Origin: Duganella callida
Lineage (GTDB): Bacteria > Pseudomonadota > Gammaproteobacteria > Burkholderiales > Burkholderiaceae_D
Length of the DNA stretch: 36,589 nt
Direction of reading: 5' to 3'
Assembly: GCF_004614165.1 (NCBI RefSeq)
Contig: NZ_SPVG01000212.1
Coordinates: 1 to 36,589, forward strand
A program made the position numbers and the translations under genes. Under the pieces are notes generated by a model, which had not been told where the DNA came from, ran no database searches, and saw nothing but the letters and a program-made list of their open reading frames with translations. This document shows, piece after piece, positions 15,976-25,650 of the stretch (positions within the stretch are counted from its first letter, which is position 1; each line of letters begins with the position of its first letter).

Positions 15976-16068
15976 TCATGCGGGCGGTTGTAATGCGATG
16001 ACTGCAATGCCGACGAATGCCAGTGCAGTGACAAGGAACAGTGTTGAAAGTTGGATGAAGTAGGTCAT
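15976..16068 (-). CDS. possible 30-aa single-helix membrane peptide
   Basis: A short ATG-to-TGA frame directly upstream of the DUF3147 gene encodes 30 residues. MTYFIQ is followed by a hydrophobic run (LFLVTALAFVGIAVIAL) and QPPA at the end. The composition is that of a single transmembrane helix. Only a weak AGAG purine motif precedes the ATG. The stop lies beside the AGGAGG of the DUF3147 gene, an arrangement suited to translational coupling. It could be chance, but few random frames of this length are so hydrophobic and well placed. Confidence 0.4.
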   Translation of the reverse strand: MTYFIQLSTLFLVTALAFVGIAVIALQPPA

Positions 16069-16184
16069 TGAGCTCTAACTGATAAGCATCCGGGATGGGA
16101 CATTCCGTGCAATTCGCAGCGTGAGCGCGACGCTATCCTGCCGATGACTGCTAAACACACCGCGCGGCCAGACCGCAAATCCCT

Positions 16185-17450
16185 TCATCCGGATTTTACG
16201 GCATCGCCGATCATTCTGACGGCAGTGGCGACGCCATCCTCCTGGGCCATGGGGCGCGCCGCTAACTGCGCCTGCCGCGTCATGTCCGGCTCACGCAGCA
16301 CTGCGCCGATGCGTGCGGCCAGCGAGCGCGCGCTGACGCTGCGCCGCTTCAGCGGCTTGCCGGCGACGCCGAGCTTGCGCAACTCCAGCGCCCAGTGTTC
16401 CTGCTCGCTGATGTGCGCAACGATCACGGAGGGGCGCCCCGCCAGCGTGGTCGCCTGCGTGGTACCCGCGCCGCCGTGATGCACCACCGCCACGCAGCGC
16501 GGGAAAATCAGGTGATGCGGGGAAGCGCTCACATACAGAATCTGCCCGTCGGACTGAAAGCCGCAGGCCGCCGCGTCGTGGCACTGGATGATGGCGCGGC
16601 AACCGCTGCGGCGGGCCGCGTCGGTGAACAGGCGCAGTGTCTCGGTCTGCAGGCCGATATCGCGCGGCGTCCAGCTGCCGAAGGTCATGTAGACCGGCGC
16701 TTCGCCGGCGTTCAGGAAAGCTTCCAGCGTGTCGGTCAGCCGTCCTTCCAGCTGCATGTTCGGCATATCGAGGAAGCCGCACACCTGTATCGATGGCGCC
16801 CAATCGGGCTCGCGCTTGCACAGCGAAGGACTCACGCCCACCAGCGTCAGCACGTCCGACAGCCAAATTTGGTTGACCACATCCGTGACCGGCGCCATGC
16901 CCAAACGCCGGCGCAAACGGTTTGGATAAGGGCTCACCGCCATGTGCAGCAGCTTGCGCGTCAGCCACCACATGAAGCGGTGCCCGAACGGCAAACCGAG
17001 CGGATGGCTGTAGGACGTCGGTACTCCGGCATGCGACAGCAGCACGCTGACGAACGGCTTGGCGGCCCGCTCCGCTGCGATCCGGGTAGGATACATGAAG
17101 TGATGGCCGATCAGCACATCAGACTCCTCGGCCAGCTCCTGCGCCGCCGCGAACATCGCCTCTTCCGCCGGTTCGAAGCACAGCGACAGCAGCATCTTCA
17201 GCTGCTTGAGCGGGTTGTTCATCCGGTAGGCGATGCGCCCTATCTTTTCCGACTCTGCAGGATCGACCACCGGCGAGGCGACCATACGTATCTTCACGCC
17301 CGTCGGCGATACCATGCCGGCATAGGCCGCGTTGTCGACGCAGGTCAGCACCAGCGTCACCTCGTGCCCTGCTCTCTGCAAGCCTTCCGCCAGCGCGACG
17401 AAAGGCCGTACATCGCCGTGGCTGCCCCACGTCTGCATTCCTATTTTCAT
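16185..17450 (-). CDS. UDP-glycosyltransferase, GT1/MGT type
   Basis: The 421-residue GT-B-fold enzyme begins MKIGMQTWGSHGDVRPFVALAEGL, the acceptor-domain opening typical of GT1 antibiotic and sterol glycosyltransferases (GSHGDVRPF at 9-17). The donor-binding motif HHGGAGTT is at 324-331, and SEQEHWA (348-354) is the D/E-Q-type end of the sugar site. It transfers a sugar from a nucleotide donor to a small lipophilic acceptor; donor and acceptor are unknown. There is no signal peptide. It is a monocistronic minus-strand gene between the DUF3147 gene and a chemoreceptor, without polyketide or terpenoid genes nearby. Confidence 0.87.
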   Translation of the reverse strand: MKIGMQTWGSHGDVRPFVALAEGLQRAGHEVTLVLTCVDNAAYAGMVSPTGVKIRMVASPVVDPAESEKIGRIAYRMNNPLKQLKMLLSLCFEPAEEAMFAAAQELAEESDVLIGHHFMYPTRIAAERAAKPFVSVLLSHAGVPTSYSHPLGLPFGHRFMWWLTRKLLHMAVSPYPNRLRRRLGMAPVTDVVNQIWLSDVLTLVGVSPSLCKREPDWAPSIQVCGFLDMPNMQLEGRLTDTLEAFLNAGEAPVYMTFGSWTPRDIGLQTETLRLFTDAARRSGCRAIIQCHDAAACGFQSDGQILYVSASPHHLIFPRCVAVVHHGGAGTTQATTLAGRPSVIVAHISEQEHWALELRKLGVAGKPLKRRSVSARSLAARIGAVLREPDMTRQAQLAARPMAQEDGVATAVRMIGDAVKSG

Positions 17451-17536
17451 GCCTGATTGCGCTTCCCGATCCGATATCCGTCATGTTCGCATAAAACATG
17501 CCGGACCGTGCGCAAGCCGCGTCGTCAGCCGCTCCG

Positions 17537-19180
17537 TCAGCCGTTGGCGATGCGGCGCACTTCCTCGTCGGCCGCGGGCGCGGCAGGACGGCGCGCGGCA
17601 CGGCGGCGCAAGCCGGTCACGGTGGCGCTGTGCGCTTCCAGCTTGAACACGCCCACCACCTGCGCCAGATTGGAGGCCTGGTCGCGCAGCTCGCGCGCCG
17701 CCGCCGATGCCTGCTCGACCAGTGCGGAGTTCTGCTGCGTCATGGCGTCCATCTCGCCGATGGCGTTGTTGACCTGCTCGATGCCTGCCGTCTGCTCCAT
17801 GCTGGCGCCGCTGATTTCGCCCATGATCTCTGTCACGCGCTTCACGCTGGTCACCACCTGGTGCATGGTTTCCGCCGCCTTGTGCACCTGGTCCGAACCG
17901 TTGCCGACCTTTTCCACCGAATCGTCGATCAGCGCCTTGATTTCCTTGGCCGCCGCCGCCGAACGCTGCGCCAGCGTGCGCACCTCCTGCGCCACCACCG
18001 CGAAGCCACGGCCCTGCTCTCCGGCGCGCGCCGCCTCCACCGCCGCGTTCAACGCCAGGATATTGGTCTGGAAGGCGATACCGTCGATGACCGAAATGAT
18101 GTCCACGATCTTGCGCGACGACTCGTTGATCGAGGCCATGGTCACCGTTACCTGCTCCATCACCTGGCCGCCCTGCTCCGACACGTCGGACGCCGTCACC
18201 GCCAGCGTATTGGCCTGCATCGCATTGTGCGCGTTCTGGCGCACGGTGCCGGTCAGCTCCTCCATCGCGGTGGCGACCTTCTCCAGCGACGCCGACTGGT
18301 GCTCGGTGCGCTGAGACAGATCGCTGTTGCCGCTGGCGATCTCCGACGATGCGGTGGTGATCAGATTGGTGCCCTGGCGTACCTGGCCGACGATGGACGA
18401 CAGGCTGTCGCGCATGGCCGCAATCGCGTGCAGCAGGCTGGTTTGATCGTTGGATTTCACCTGCACCGACACCGACAGATCGCCCTCGGCGATCTTGTTG
18501 GCGATCGCGGTGGCATACGACGGCTCGCCGCCCAATTGTTTGAGCAGCAGCTGCGTATTGACCCAGGCGATCAGCACGCTGACCACCAGCGACAGCACGG
18601 CCTGCAGCACGATGCCGGTAAAGGCGTCGCTGGCGTGGGCGTCGACGCCGGCGCCGGCCGCATGGGTGGCGTCCAGCGACGCCTTCAGCACCACGGCGAT
18701 ATCGGCCACGATCTGGCGGCGCAGCGGTGCGCATTCATTGGCCAGGAAGGCTGCCAGCGCCTCCTGATTGCCGGCGTCGTGCAGCTGGCGCACGCGTTTC
18801 AGTTCAACGGCCATCTTCCGCAGGCCGCTGGCCACCTTCTCGAAATTGGTGTCGCCCTGATAAACGGGCGTCAGTTTGTCCAGTGCATCGAGGAAAATGG
18901 CGCTCTGTTCGTCCACCAGCGCCAGCTCGCGCCTCACCTGGGCATTGTCCGTGTAGATGTAGGCGCTGCGCGCGGCGATGCCAGTCTGCGCCAACGCTTC
19001 GCGTGCCACGTACAACGGTTCCAGCTTCTCGATCATGATGCGCTCTTCATCGTGGAAGGCGGTGGTGATGGTGTTCATCCGGACGATAGCGAAGGTGGCC
19101 ATGATCAGCATCAGAGCGGTCAGCGTGCCGAAGCTCAGCGCCAGCTGAGTACCGATTTTGAGTTTTTTAAAGAATTCCAT
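17537..19180 (-). CDS. methyl-accepting chemotaxis protein
   Basis: This 547-residue chemoreceptor has an N-terminal membrane helix (LALSFGTLTALMLIMATFAIV). A helical periplasmic sensor of the four-helix-bundle type follows (about residues 35-185), then a second helix (IVLQAVLSLVVSVLIAWV). A HAMP-like segment and the cytoplasmic signalling hairpin come next, with the highly conserved tip [20 protein letters not shown]. The tail is basic and alanine-rich (LRRRAARRPAAPAADEE) and lacks an NWETF-type CheR-binding pentapeptide. It senses an unknown ligand and signals through CheA/CheW. The upstream region is AT-rich and contains GGAAT...ATTCC inverted half-sites. No che genes are nearby. Confidence 0.93.
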   Translation of the reverse strand: MEFFKKLKIGTQLALSFGTLTALMLIMATFAIVRMNTITTAFHDEERIMIEKLEPLYVAREALAQTGIAARSAYIYTDNAQVRRELALVDEQSAIFLDALDKLTPVYQGDTNFEKVASGLRKMAVELKRVRQLHDAGNQEALAAFLANECAPLRRQIVADIAVVLKASLDATHAAGAGVDAHASDAFTGIVLQAVLSLVVSVLIAWVNTQLLLKQLGGEPSYATAIANKIAEGDLSVSVQVKSNDQTSLLHAIAAMRDSLSSIVGQVRQGTNLITTASSEIASGNSDLSQRTEHQSASLEKVATAMEELTGTVRQNAHNAMQANTLAVTASDVSEQGGQVMEQVTVTMASINESSRKIVDIISVIDGIAFQTNILALNAAVEAARAGEQGRGFAVVAQEVRTLAQRSAAAAKEIKALIDDSVEKVGNGSDQVHKAAETMHQVVTSVKRVTEIMGEISGASMEQTAGIEQVNNAIGEMDAMTQQNSALVEQASAAARELRDQASNLAQVVGVFKLEAHSATVTGLRRRAARRPAAPAADEEVRRIANG

Positions 19181-19304
19181 TATGTTGTTTTGGAAAATAG
19201 TAACTGTTTGTCATTGGAATTATGCATTAATACATTCCTCAAACAAACTAAATTGTCCAGAACAAACAATTATTGGACTGAATTACCACACTTTCGGGAG
19301 TGGA
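19181..19304. promoter_or_regulatory. AT-rich promoter region of the chemoreceptor
   Basis: These 124 bases between two minus-strand genes are much AT-richer than their surroundings. GGAATTATGCATTAATACAT followed by TCC is an imperfect palindrome centred near 19221 that could bind a dimeric regulator. No ribosome site better than weak purines precedes the ATG of the chemoreceptor. Confidence 0.3.
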
Positions 19305-20600
19305 CTACGGCTTGCGCGCAGTGTAGAACGCTTGCAGGCGCGTGTCGTCGCCCAGCAGCAGGACGGCATGATCGCCGAACAGCATCTGGCGCAGTATCGG
19401 CGTGGGACCCAGCGCCGCGCGTCCCGGCAAGGTAAAGCGCAGCACTTTCTGCTGCTGCGCCGACAGCGTGCCGGCGCCCGTGCCGTAATCGGCCAGCACC
19501 AGCACATCGCCCACCGGCTCGCCGGCGTTGAATGAGCCGATCACGCTGCCGGCAATCGCCAGGCCGCCGGCGATGACGTGGGCGTCGATATCGGCGCTGC
19601 GTACATTGCCGTTCCAGTGCGAGGACAAGCTTTCCTGCGTCAGATCGGTGCGGTCGGCCGGCAGCACGGCGGCGCCGCTTGTGTCCAGCGCCACGCCCAT
19701 CACCCCGCCGCTGCTGGTCGTCGTCGCCTTGCCGTTCCACAGCACGCCCATTTTGCCGGCCGCGTCGAGCGCCACGGGATACGGCGCCGCGCCGCCGGTG
19801 CCGAGCGAACGGATGGTGGGCGCGCCGGCGCCTTTGGGCCACATCGCTAGCATGGCGCCGCCCCCTTCGAGCCAGCCCGCCAGTACCGTCCCCGCGGCTG
19901 CGGCCACGCGCGGATGCAGCGCCGATAGCGAGATCGCAAACGGCGGCGTCAGCTGCCGGCCGTTGAAGTCGAACTTGCACAGCTTGAGCGTGTACTGGGT
20001 CTTGTCGGTCACCGGCAGCAGCGAGAAGGTGGTCGCCAGCCAGAAGCCGTTGCCATCCACCGCGCCGCCGTTCTCCGCCGCCGCCAGTTCGGTGGTCGAG
20101 GTCGGCCCCACCGCCGGGTACAGATCGGTGGCGCCGCCCTGCAACCTGGCCTGCGTGTCGAAGTGCAGCAGGCGCGTGCCGGAGGTGGCCTGTACCATGA
20201 CGAAACCGTCCGGCGACGCCAACATCAGCCATTCGCCGGTGTAGCCGGCGGCCAGCGAGAAACCGTAATCGGTGGACGACAGCATCTTGCCCTGCTTATC
20301 CAGCACGCTCAATCGCGTGAGCGCGTAGGCCTGCCTGCCGTTCAGCGTGACAAATGCATCGGAACGCGAACGCACCACGATGAAATCGCCCACCACCAGT
20401 GCATCGCTCATGGCCTGCAGCGCGCCGCCGGTGGGCAGATTGACCGCGACCGGATCGCTGATGGCGATGGCCGCCCCGCCGGCGGTGGTACTGCCGGCAG
20501 TGATGGTGGAAGAAGGGGAAGAAGATCCCGAGCCGCCGCCGCAAGCACTCAATACTGAGGCCAGCAGCACGGCGGCCAGGGAAAAGAAGAAAACACGCAT
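19305..20600 (-). CDS. secreted lipoprotein of unknown function
   Basis: The start at 20600 gives a lipoprotein signal (MRVFFFSLAAVLLASVLSAC) with lipobox LSAC, followed by a flexible GGGSGSSSPSS linker. The mature protein of about 410 residues is glycine-, alanine- and threonine-rich. It shows repeated beta-strand motifs of the propeller type, such as DALVVGDFIVVRSRSD, GEWLMLASPDGFVMVQA and GKMGVLWNGKATT. It is probably lipid-anchored in the outer membrane or periplasm. No catalytic motif was recognised. In-frame codons before 20600 lack signal-peptide character, so the longer reading is rejected. It is monocistronic. Confidence 0.75.
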   Translation of the reverse strand: MRVFFFSLAAVLLASVLSACGGGSGSSSPSSTITAGSTTAGGAAIAISDPVAVNLPTGGALQAMSDALVVGDFIVVRSRSDAFVTLNGRQAYALTRLSVLDKQGKMLSSTDYGFSLAAGYTGEWLMLASPDGFVMVQATSGTRLLHFDTQARLQGGATDLYPAVGPTSTTELAAAENGGAVDGNGFWLATTFSLLPVTDKTQYTLKLCKFDFNGRQLTPPFAISLSALHPRVAAAAGTVLAGWLEGGGAMLAMWPKGAGAPTIRSLGTGGAAPYPVALDAAGKMGVLWNGKATTTSSGGVMGVALDTSGAAVLPADRTDLTQESLSSHWNGNVRSADIDAHVIAGGLAIAGSVIGSFNAGEPVGDVLVLADYGTGAGTLSAQQQKVLRFTLPGRAALGPTPILRQMLFGDHAVLLLGDDTRLQAFYTARKP

Positions 20601-20821
20601 GCGGCCAAGTATGCGAGAAAGCCCGCCATCCTTCCAGCGCATCGGCATGGCCCGGCGAGCCAGCGTGTTGCTCCGCCAAGCCACACTCCGCGCCAAATAT
20701 GCTCCGCTGGCCGCAACAAGTACCAGGCTTTGGGTGAAGACTGCAAAGCAGCAGCGCCACCGCGCTGATCGGCGCCCTGCTGACCTGGGCCGCGCATTCC
20801 AGCGCGGCCGATCAATGAAGC
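20601..20821. other. intergenic region, no gene accepted
   Basis: About 220 high-GC bases lie between the lipoprotein start and the amidohydrolase stop. A short plus-strand frame ending at 20818 reads ATALIGALLTWAAHSSAADQ and resembles a signal-peptide fragment, but it has no start codon and is probably a remnant or chance. Confidence 0.3.
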
Positions 20822-22099
<1,278 letters not shown>

Positions 22100-22161
22100 G
22101 CGGGCGCCCTTTGTTTTGGATAAAAACAAAAAGCATAGCAGAGCGCCCGCCAAAAAAGAAT

Positions 22162-23370
22162 CTACCCCGGCCAGGCGCAGGTGCGGAAACCTGCAAAGAT
22201 GTCGTCACGTTCGGGCATGTAGAAATTGCGGAATTTCGCCGAGCCGAAGCGCGACGGCGTGGCGAACGACGCACCGCGCAGCACCTGGTGCGTGTGGAAC
22301 CACGGCTCCGAATATTCCAGATAGCGGTCTGCATGGAACTGCGGATACGGCTCGAACGGCGACGCCGTCCACTCCCACAACTGGCCCCAGCGGAACGCCG
22401 GATGGCCGGACAAGGCCGCGTATTCCCACTCCGCCTCGGTCGGCAGGCGGCGTCCGGCCCAGGCGCAATAAGCCTGCGCCTCGTACAGGTTCACATGGCG
22501 TACCGGCTCGGCGCCGTCCAGCGTGGTCAGCTTCCCGAAGCGCACGGTGCGCCACTGGCCGCCGTCGCGCTGCCAGTAGCGCGGCGCCGAGCGCTCCTGA
22601 CGCATCAGCCAGTCGGCGCCGGCGTGGCTCCAGAACTGGCGGTTCTGATAACCGCCGTCGGTGACGAAATCTGCATACTGCGCGTTGCTCACCAGTGTGC
22701 TGTCCATGCGGAACGGCGCAACGTGGAAGGCATGCGCCTGGCGCTCGTTGTCGAACACAAAGCCGCCGCCCGGCGTGGCGGCGCTGCCCAGCTGCAGGGT
22801 GCCGCCGGGGAAAGCGATTTCGGACGGCGCATATGCCGCCAGCTCCCGCTCCACCGCCTGGCGCGGTGCGGCCAGGCCCAGCGTCTGCAAGGTGTAGTGG
22901 AAGGCTTCGCCGTGCATGTCCTCGTGCGCCAGCGCCAGCCGGTACGGATACAAGGCCTCGTCGGTATTGGCTTCGCGGGTCAGCTTGTCGAGCACCCGGT
23001 CCAGCACTTCGTAGCAATAGGTCTTGACGCCGCCGCTGGTAGGCAGATCCAGCGTCCAGCGGCTGCGGTGCGGCACGCGGGCGGAGTCGAACCAGTCGTC
23101 GCCCTTGGTCAAAAGACAAGGACTCTGGGCATCGGCCGGATGACTGGAAGCGGCTTCGCGCAGGATGAACCACTCGGCGAACCACGCCGTGTGGCCCAGC
23201 TCCCACAAGGGAGGATTAATGATGCGCAGCTGCGGCACGCGGACCGGCGCATCCATGCCGGCCGCCGCAAAACAATCGAACAGCGACAGCGTATAATCCC
23301 GCGCATGCTGCAGGGCCTCGGCCAACTGCTGCGAGGTGGCGTTTCTGAAGGAAGAAGAGCTGGAAGTCAT
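22162..23370 (-). CDS. senA: selenoneine synthase SenA (EgtB homologue)
   Basis: The 402-residue protein combines an N-terminal DinB-like helical domain with a C-terminal formylglycine-generating-enzyme (SUMF1) domain, the architecture of EgtB iron enzymes. Iron ligands are H60 in ELGHTAWFAEW and the HX3HXE motif HEDMHGE (H149, H153). The C-terminal domain shows YCAWAGRRLPTEAEWEYA and LRGASFATPSRFGSAKFRNF. By homology with characterised SenA it would join hercynine and a selenosugar in an oxygen-dependent reaction on the way to selenoneine. The SenA assignment over EgtB rests on the adjacent glycosyltransferase and SelD genes, and on a separate EgtB next to egtD at 33049. The ATG at 23370 is chosen; an earlier in-frame ATG would overlap senB. 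Confidence 0.87.
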   Translation of the reverse strand: MTSSSSSFRNATSQQLAEALQHARDYTLSLFDCFAAAGMDAPVRVPQLRIINPPLWELGHTAWFAEWFILREAASSHPADAQSPCLLTKGDDWFDSARVPHRSRWTLDLPTSGGVKTYCYEVLDRVLDKLTREANTDEALYPYRLALAHEDMHGEAFHYTLQTLGLAAPRQAVERELAAYAPSEIAFPGGTLQLGSAATPGGGFVFDNERQAHAFHVAPFRMDSTLVSNAQYADFVTDGGYQNRQFWSHAGADWLMRQERSAPRYWQRDGGQWRTVRFGKLTTLDGAEPVRHVNLYEAQAYCAWAGRRLPTEAEWEYAALSGHPAFRWGQLWEWTASPFEPYPQFHADRYLEYSEPWFHTHQVLRGASFATPSRFGSAKFRNFYMPERDDIFAGFRTCAWPG

Positions 23371-23413
23371 GCGCCCGATTGTAACGCTTCTCAAGCAATT
23401 CAAGTAAAGACCA
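23371..23413. promoter_or_regulatory. 43-bp divergent promoter region between senA and senB
   Basis: Only 43 bases separate the two start codons. On the minus strand TACAAT (23378-23383) is a near-consensus -10 box about 8 bases from the senA ATG, with TTACTT 18 bases further upstream as a weak -35. If it is used, the senA transcript would be almost leaderless. No clear box was found for senB, which begins with GTG. The genes are probably regulated together. Confidence 0.35.
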
Positions 23414-24511
23414 GTGAGCAAAGCACATATCTGGATCGTCAGCCCGGCGTCGGCGCGCGCCAATAACGGCAACTGGCAAAGCGCCAGCCGCTGGGCGCGT
23501 TTTCTGCGCAGCCGCTACCGCGTCACCATCTCCCAGCACTGGCCGGACGAAAAGACGGCGGCTGCCGCCCGCCCGGCAGACGCGGACGCCGACGCCGATG
23601 ACGCGGCCGTCGTCCGCGACACCGCGGTGCGCGGGCTGACGCCCCATGCGTCCGCGCGGCCGAACCATTCATCCGAGGCGCCGCCCGACCTGCTGATCGC
23701 CCTGCACGCGCGCCGTTCGGCCGCCTCGCTCGACGCCTGGACGCGCGCGCACCTCGACCGACCGTCACTGCTGCTGTTGACCGGCACCGACCTGTACCGC
23801 GACATCGCCATCGACGCCGACGCCCAGCGCTCGCTGCAACAGGCCGACGCGCTGGTGCTGCTGCAGCCGGCCGGCTATGATGTCCTGCCGGCCGCGCTGC
23901 ACGCCAAGACCAGCGTGATCTACCAGTCCGCCCCGGCACTGAAGCCGCTGCCCGCCAGCGCCGGGGCACGCCGGCACGCCGACATCTGCATGATCGGCCA
24001 CCTGCGCTCGGAAAAAGATCCGCTCACCTTCATGCATGCCGCCGCGCTGGTCAGCGCGACCAGCGCACGGCTGATCCACATTGGCGGGGCGCTGGCGCCG
24101 GAACTGGAGGCGGCCGCGCAAGCCACGGCCGCCAGCCACGCCAGCTACCAATGGCTGGGCGCCCTGCCGCACGCGGCCACCCGACAGCGCCTGAAGCGCT
24201 GCCGCGCCATGGCGATCACCTCCCGCATGGAGGGTGGCGCCAACGTCATCATCGAAGCCGTGCGCGCCGGGGTACCAGTGCTGGCCAGCGACATCAGCGG
24301 CAACCGCGGCATGCTGGGCGACGATTACGCCGGCTACTTCCCGCTCGGCGACGCGGCGGCGCTGGCGGCCCTGATCGACCGCATCATCGAAGACGACGCC
24401 TATTACCGGCAACTGCGCGCCCAGTGCGACGTCCGCTCCGCCCTGTTCGCTCCGGAGGCTGAGCAAGCAGCATTGCTGGAGTTGGTGGATAATCTGCTCC
24501 ACAAGACTTAA
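23414..24511 (+). CDS. senB: selenosugar synthase SenB (GT-B glycosyltransferase)
   Basis: This 365-residue GT4-like glycosyltransferase opens IWIVSPASARANNGNWQSASRWARFL, a characteristic SenB start. The donor domain has ICMIGHLRSEKDPLTFMHAA and the EX7E motif in RMEGGANVIIEAVRAGVP (E273, E281). Characterised SenB uses selenophosphate and a UDP-sugar to form a 1-selenosugar, which SenA then couples to hercynine. Start at GTG 23414. Residues about 45-90 form a low-complexity, Ala/Asp-rich stretch (ADADADADD) that looks like an inserted linker in the N-terminal domain. selD follows 15 bases after the stop, so selenophosphate supply and use are co-expressed. Confidence 0.87.
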   Translation: MSKAHIWIVSPASARANNGNWQSASRWARFLRSRYRVTISQHWPDEKTAAAARPADADADADDAAVVRDTAVRGLTPHASARPNHSSEAPPDLLIALHARRSAASLDAWTRAHLDRPSLLLLTGTDLYRDIAIDADAQRSLQQADALVLLQPAGYDVLPAALHAKTSVIYQSAPALKPLPASAGARRHADICMIGHLRSEKDPLTFMHAAALVSATSARLIHIGGALAPELEAAAQATAASHASYQWLGALPHAATRQRLKRCRAMAITSRMEGGANVIIEAVRAGVPVLASDISGNRGMLGDDYAGYFPLGDAAALAALIDRIIEDDAYYRQLRAQCDVRSALFAPEAEQAALLELVDNLLHKT

Positions 24512-24526
24512 CCAGGATTCCCCATC

Positions 24527-25573
24527 ATGAGCAACGAAGCAATCAAACTCACCTCCTTTTCCCACGGCGGCGGCTGCGGCTGCAAGATCGCGCCCGGCGT
24601 GCTGTCCGAAATCCTGAAGAACTCCAACGGCTTCCCGGTGCCGAAGGAACTGCTGGTCGGGATCGAAACCGCCGACGATGCCGCCGTCTACAAACTGAAT
24701 GACGAGCAGGCCCTGATCGCCACCACCGACTTCTTCATGCCCATCGTCGACGACCCATTCGACTTCGGCCGCATCGCCGCCACCAACGCCATTTCCGACG
24801 TCTACGCCATGGGCGGCACGCCGATCATGGCGCTGGCCCTGGTCGGCATGCCGATCAACAAACTGCCGATCGAAACCATCGGCCAGATCATCAAGGGCGG
24901 CGAATCGATCTGCGCCGAAGCCGGCATCCCGATCGCCGGCGGTCACACCATCGACTCGGTCGAACCGATCTACGGCCTGGTGGTCATGGGCCTGGTCCAT
25001 CCATCGAAGATCAAGCGTAACGCCGACGCCAGGGCCGGCGATGTGCTCATCCTCGGCAAGCCGCTGGGCGTGGGCGTACTATCGGCGGCGCTGAAGAAGG
25101 ACAAGCTGGACGCCGAAGGCTACCAAGCCATGATCGCCAACACCACCAAGCTGAATAAGCCGGGCAAGGCGCTGTCCGAGCTGCCGGGCGTGCACGCACT
25201 GACCGACGTCACCGGCTTCGGCCTGCTGGGCCACCTGCTGGAACTGGCGCGCGGCGCCAAGCTGGAGGCGCACCTCGAGATGGCCAGCATCCCGCTGCTG
25301 CCGGGTGTCGAACAACTGGCGCACGACGGCTTCTTCACCGGCGCCTCGGGCCGCAACTGGGCGGCCTATGGCGACGACGTCAAGCTTGCCGAGACCATCA
25401 CCTCGGCCCAGCACTCGCTGCTGACCGATCCGCAAACCTCGGGCGGCCTGCTGGTCTCCTGCGACGCGGGCAGCGTGGAAGAAGTGCTGGCACTGTTCCG
25501 CCGCGAGGGCTTTGGCGAAGCCGCCGTCATCGGCCGCATGGCGGAGGGACCGGCGCGCGTCACCGTGGCATAA
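24527..25573 (+). CDS. selD: selenide, water dikinase SelD (SenC of the selenoneine cluster)
   Basis: The 348-residue enzyme makes selenophosphate from selenide and ATP. The N-terminal SHGGGCGCKI places the catalytic cysteine at C17 and lysine at K20, the same numbering as E. coli SelD; the position holds cysteine, not selenocysteine. Metal/ATP motifs include ETADDAAVYKL, ATTDFFMPIVDDPFDFG, NAISDVYAMGG and IAGGHTID. The C-terminus has LTDVTGFGLLGHL and LLTDPQTSGGLLV. No selA, selB or selC gene is in the window, so here it most likely serves SenB, although it could also supply selenoprotein or tRNA selenation. It is in an operon with senB. Confidence 0.93.
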   Translation: MSNEAIKLTSFSHGGGCGCKIAPGVLSEILKNSNGFPVPKELLVGIETADDAAVYKLNDEQALIATTDFFMPIVDDPFDFGRIAATNAISDVYAMGGTPIMALALVGMPINKLPIETIGQIIKGGESICAEAGIPIAGGHTIDSVEPIYGLVVMGLVHPSKIKRNADARAGDVLILGKPLGVGVLSAALKKDKLDAEGYQAMIANTTKLNKPGKALSELPGVHALTDVTGFGLLGHLLELARGAKLEAHLEMASIPLLPGVEQLAHDGFFTGASGRNWAAYGDDVKLAETITSAQHSLLTDPQTSGGLLVSCDAGSVEEVLALFRREGFGEAAVIGRMAEGPARVTVA

Positions 25574-25650
25574 ATACTACGCTTTACTTTTTCAAAAGAT
25601 GTTCTAAATTGATTCCTTCCAGCCGCCACAACGGATGAAGGAATCAAACC

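Noticed and set aside
20726-20818. Signal-peptide-like plus-strand frame ending AAHSSAADQ
   Set aside because: No start codon after the preceding stop and no continuation; treated as a remnant or chance.
22162-23472. Longer reading of senA starting at 23472
   Set aside because: It would overlap the senB coding start by 59 bases, and the extra residues are not like the family N-terminus; the ATG at 23370 fits better.
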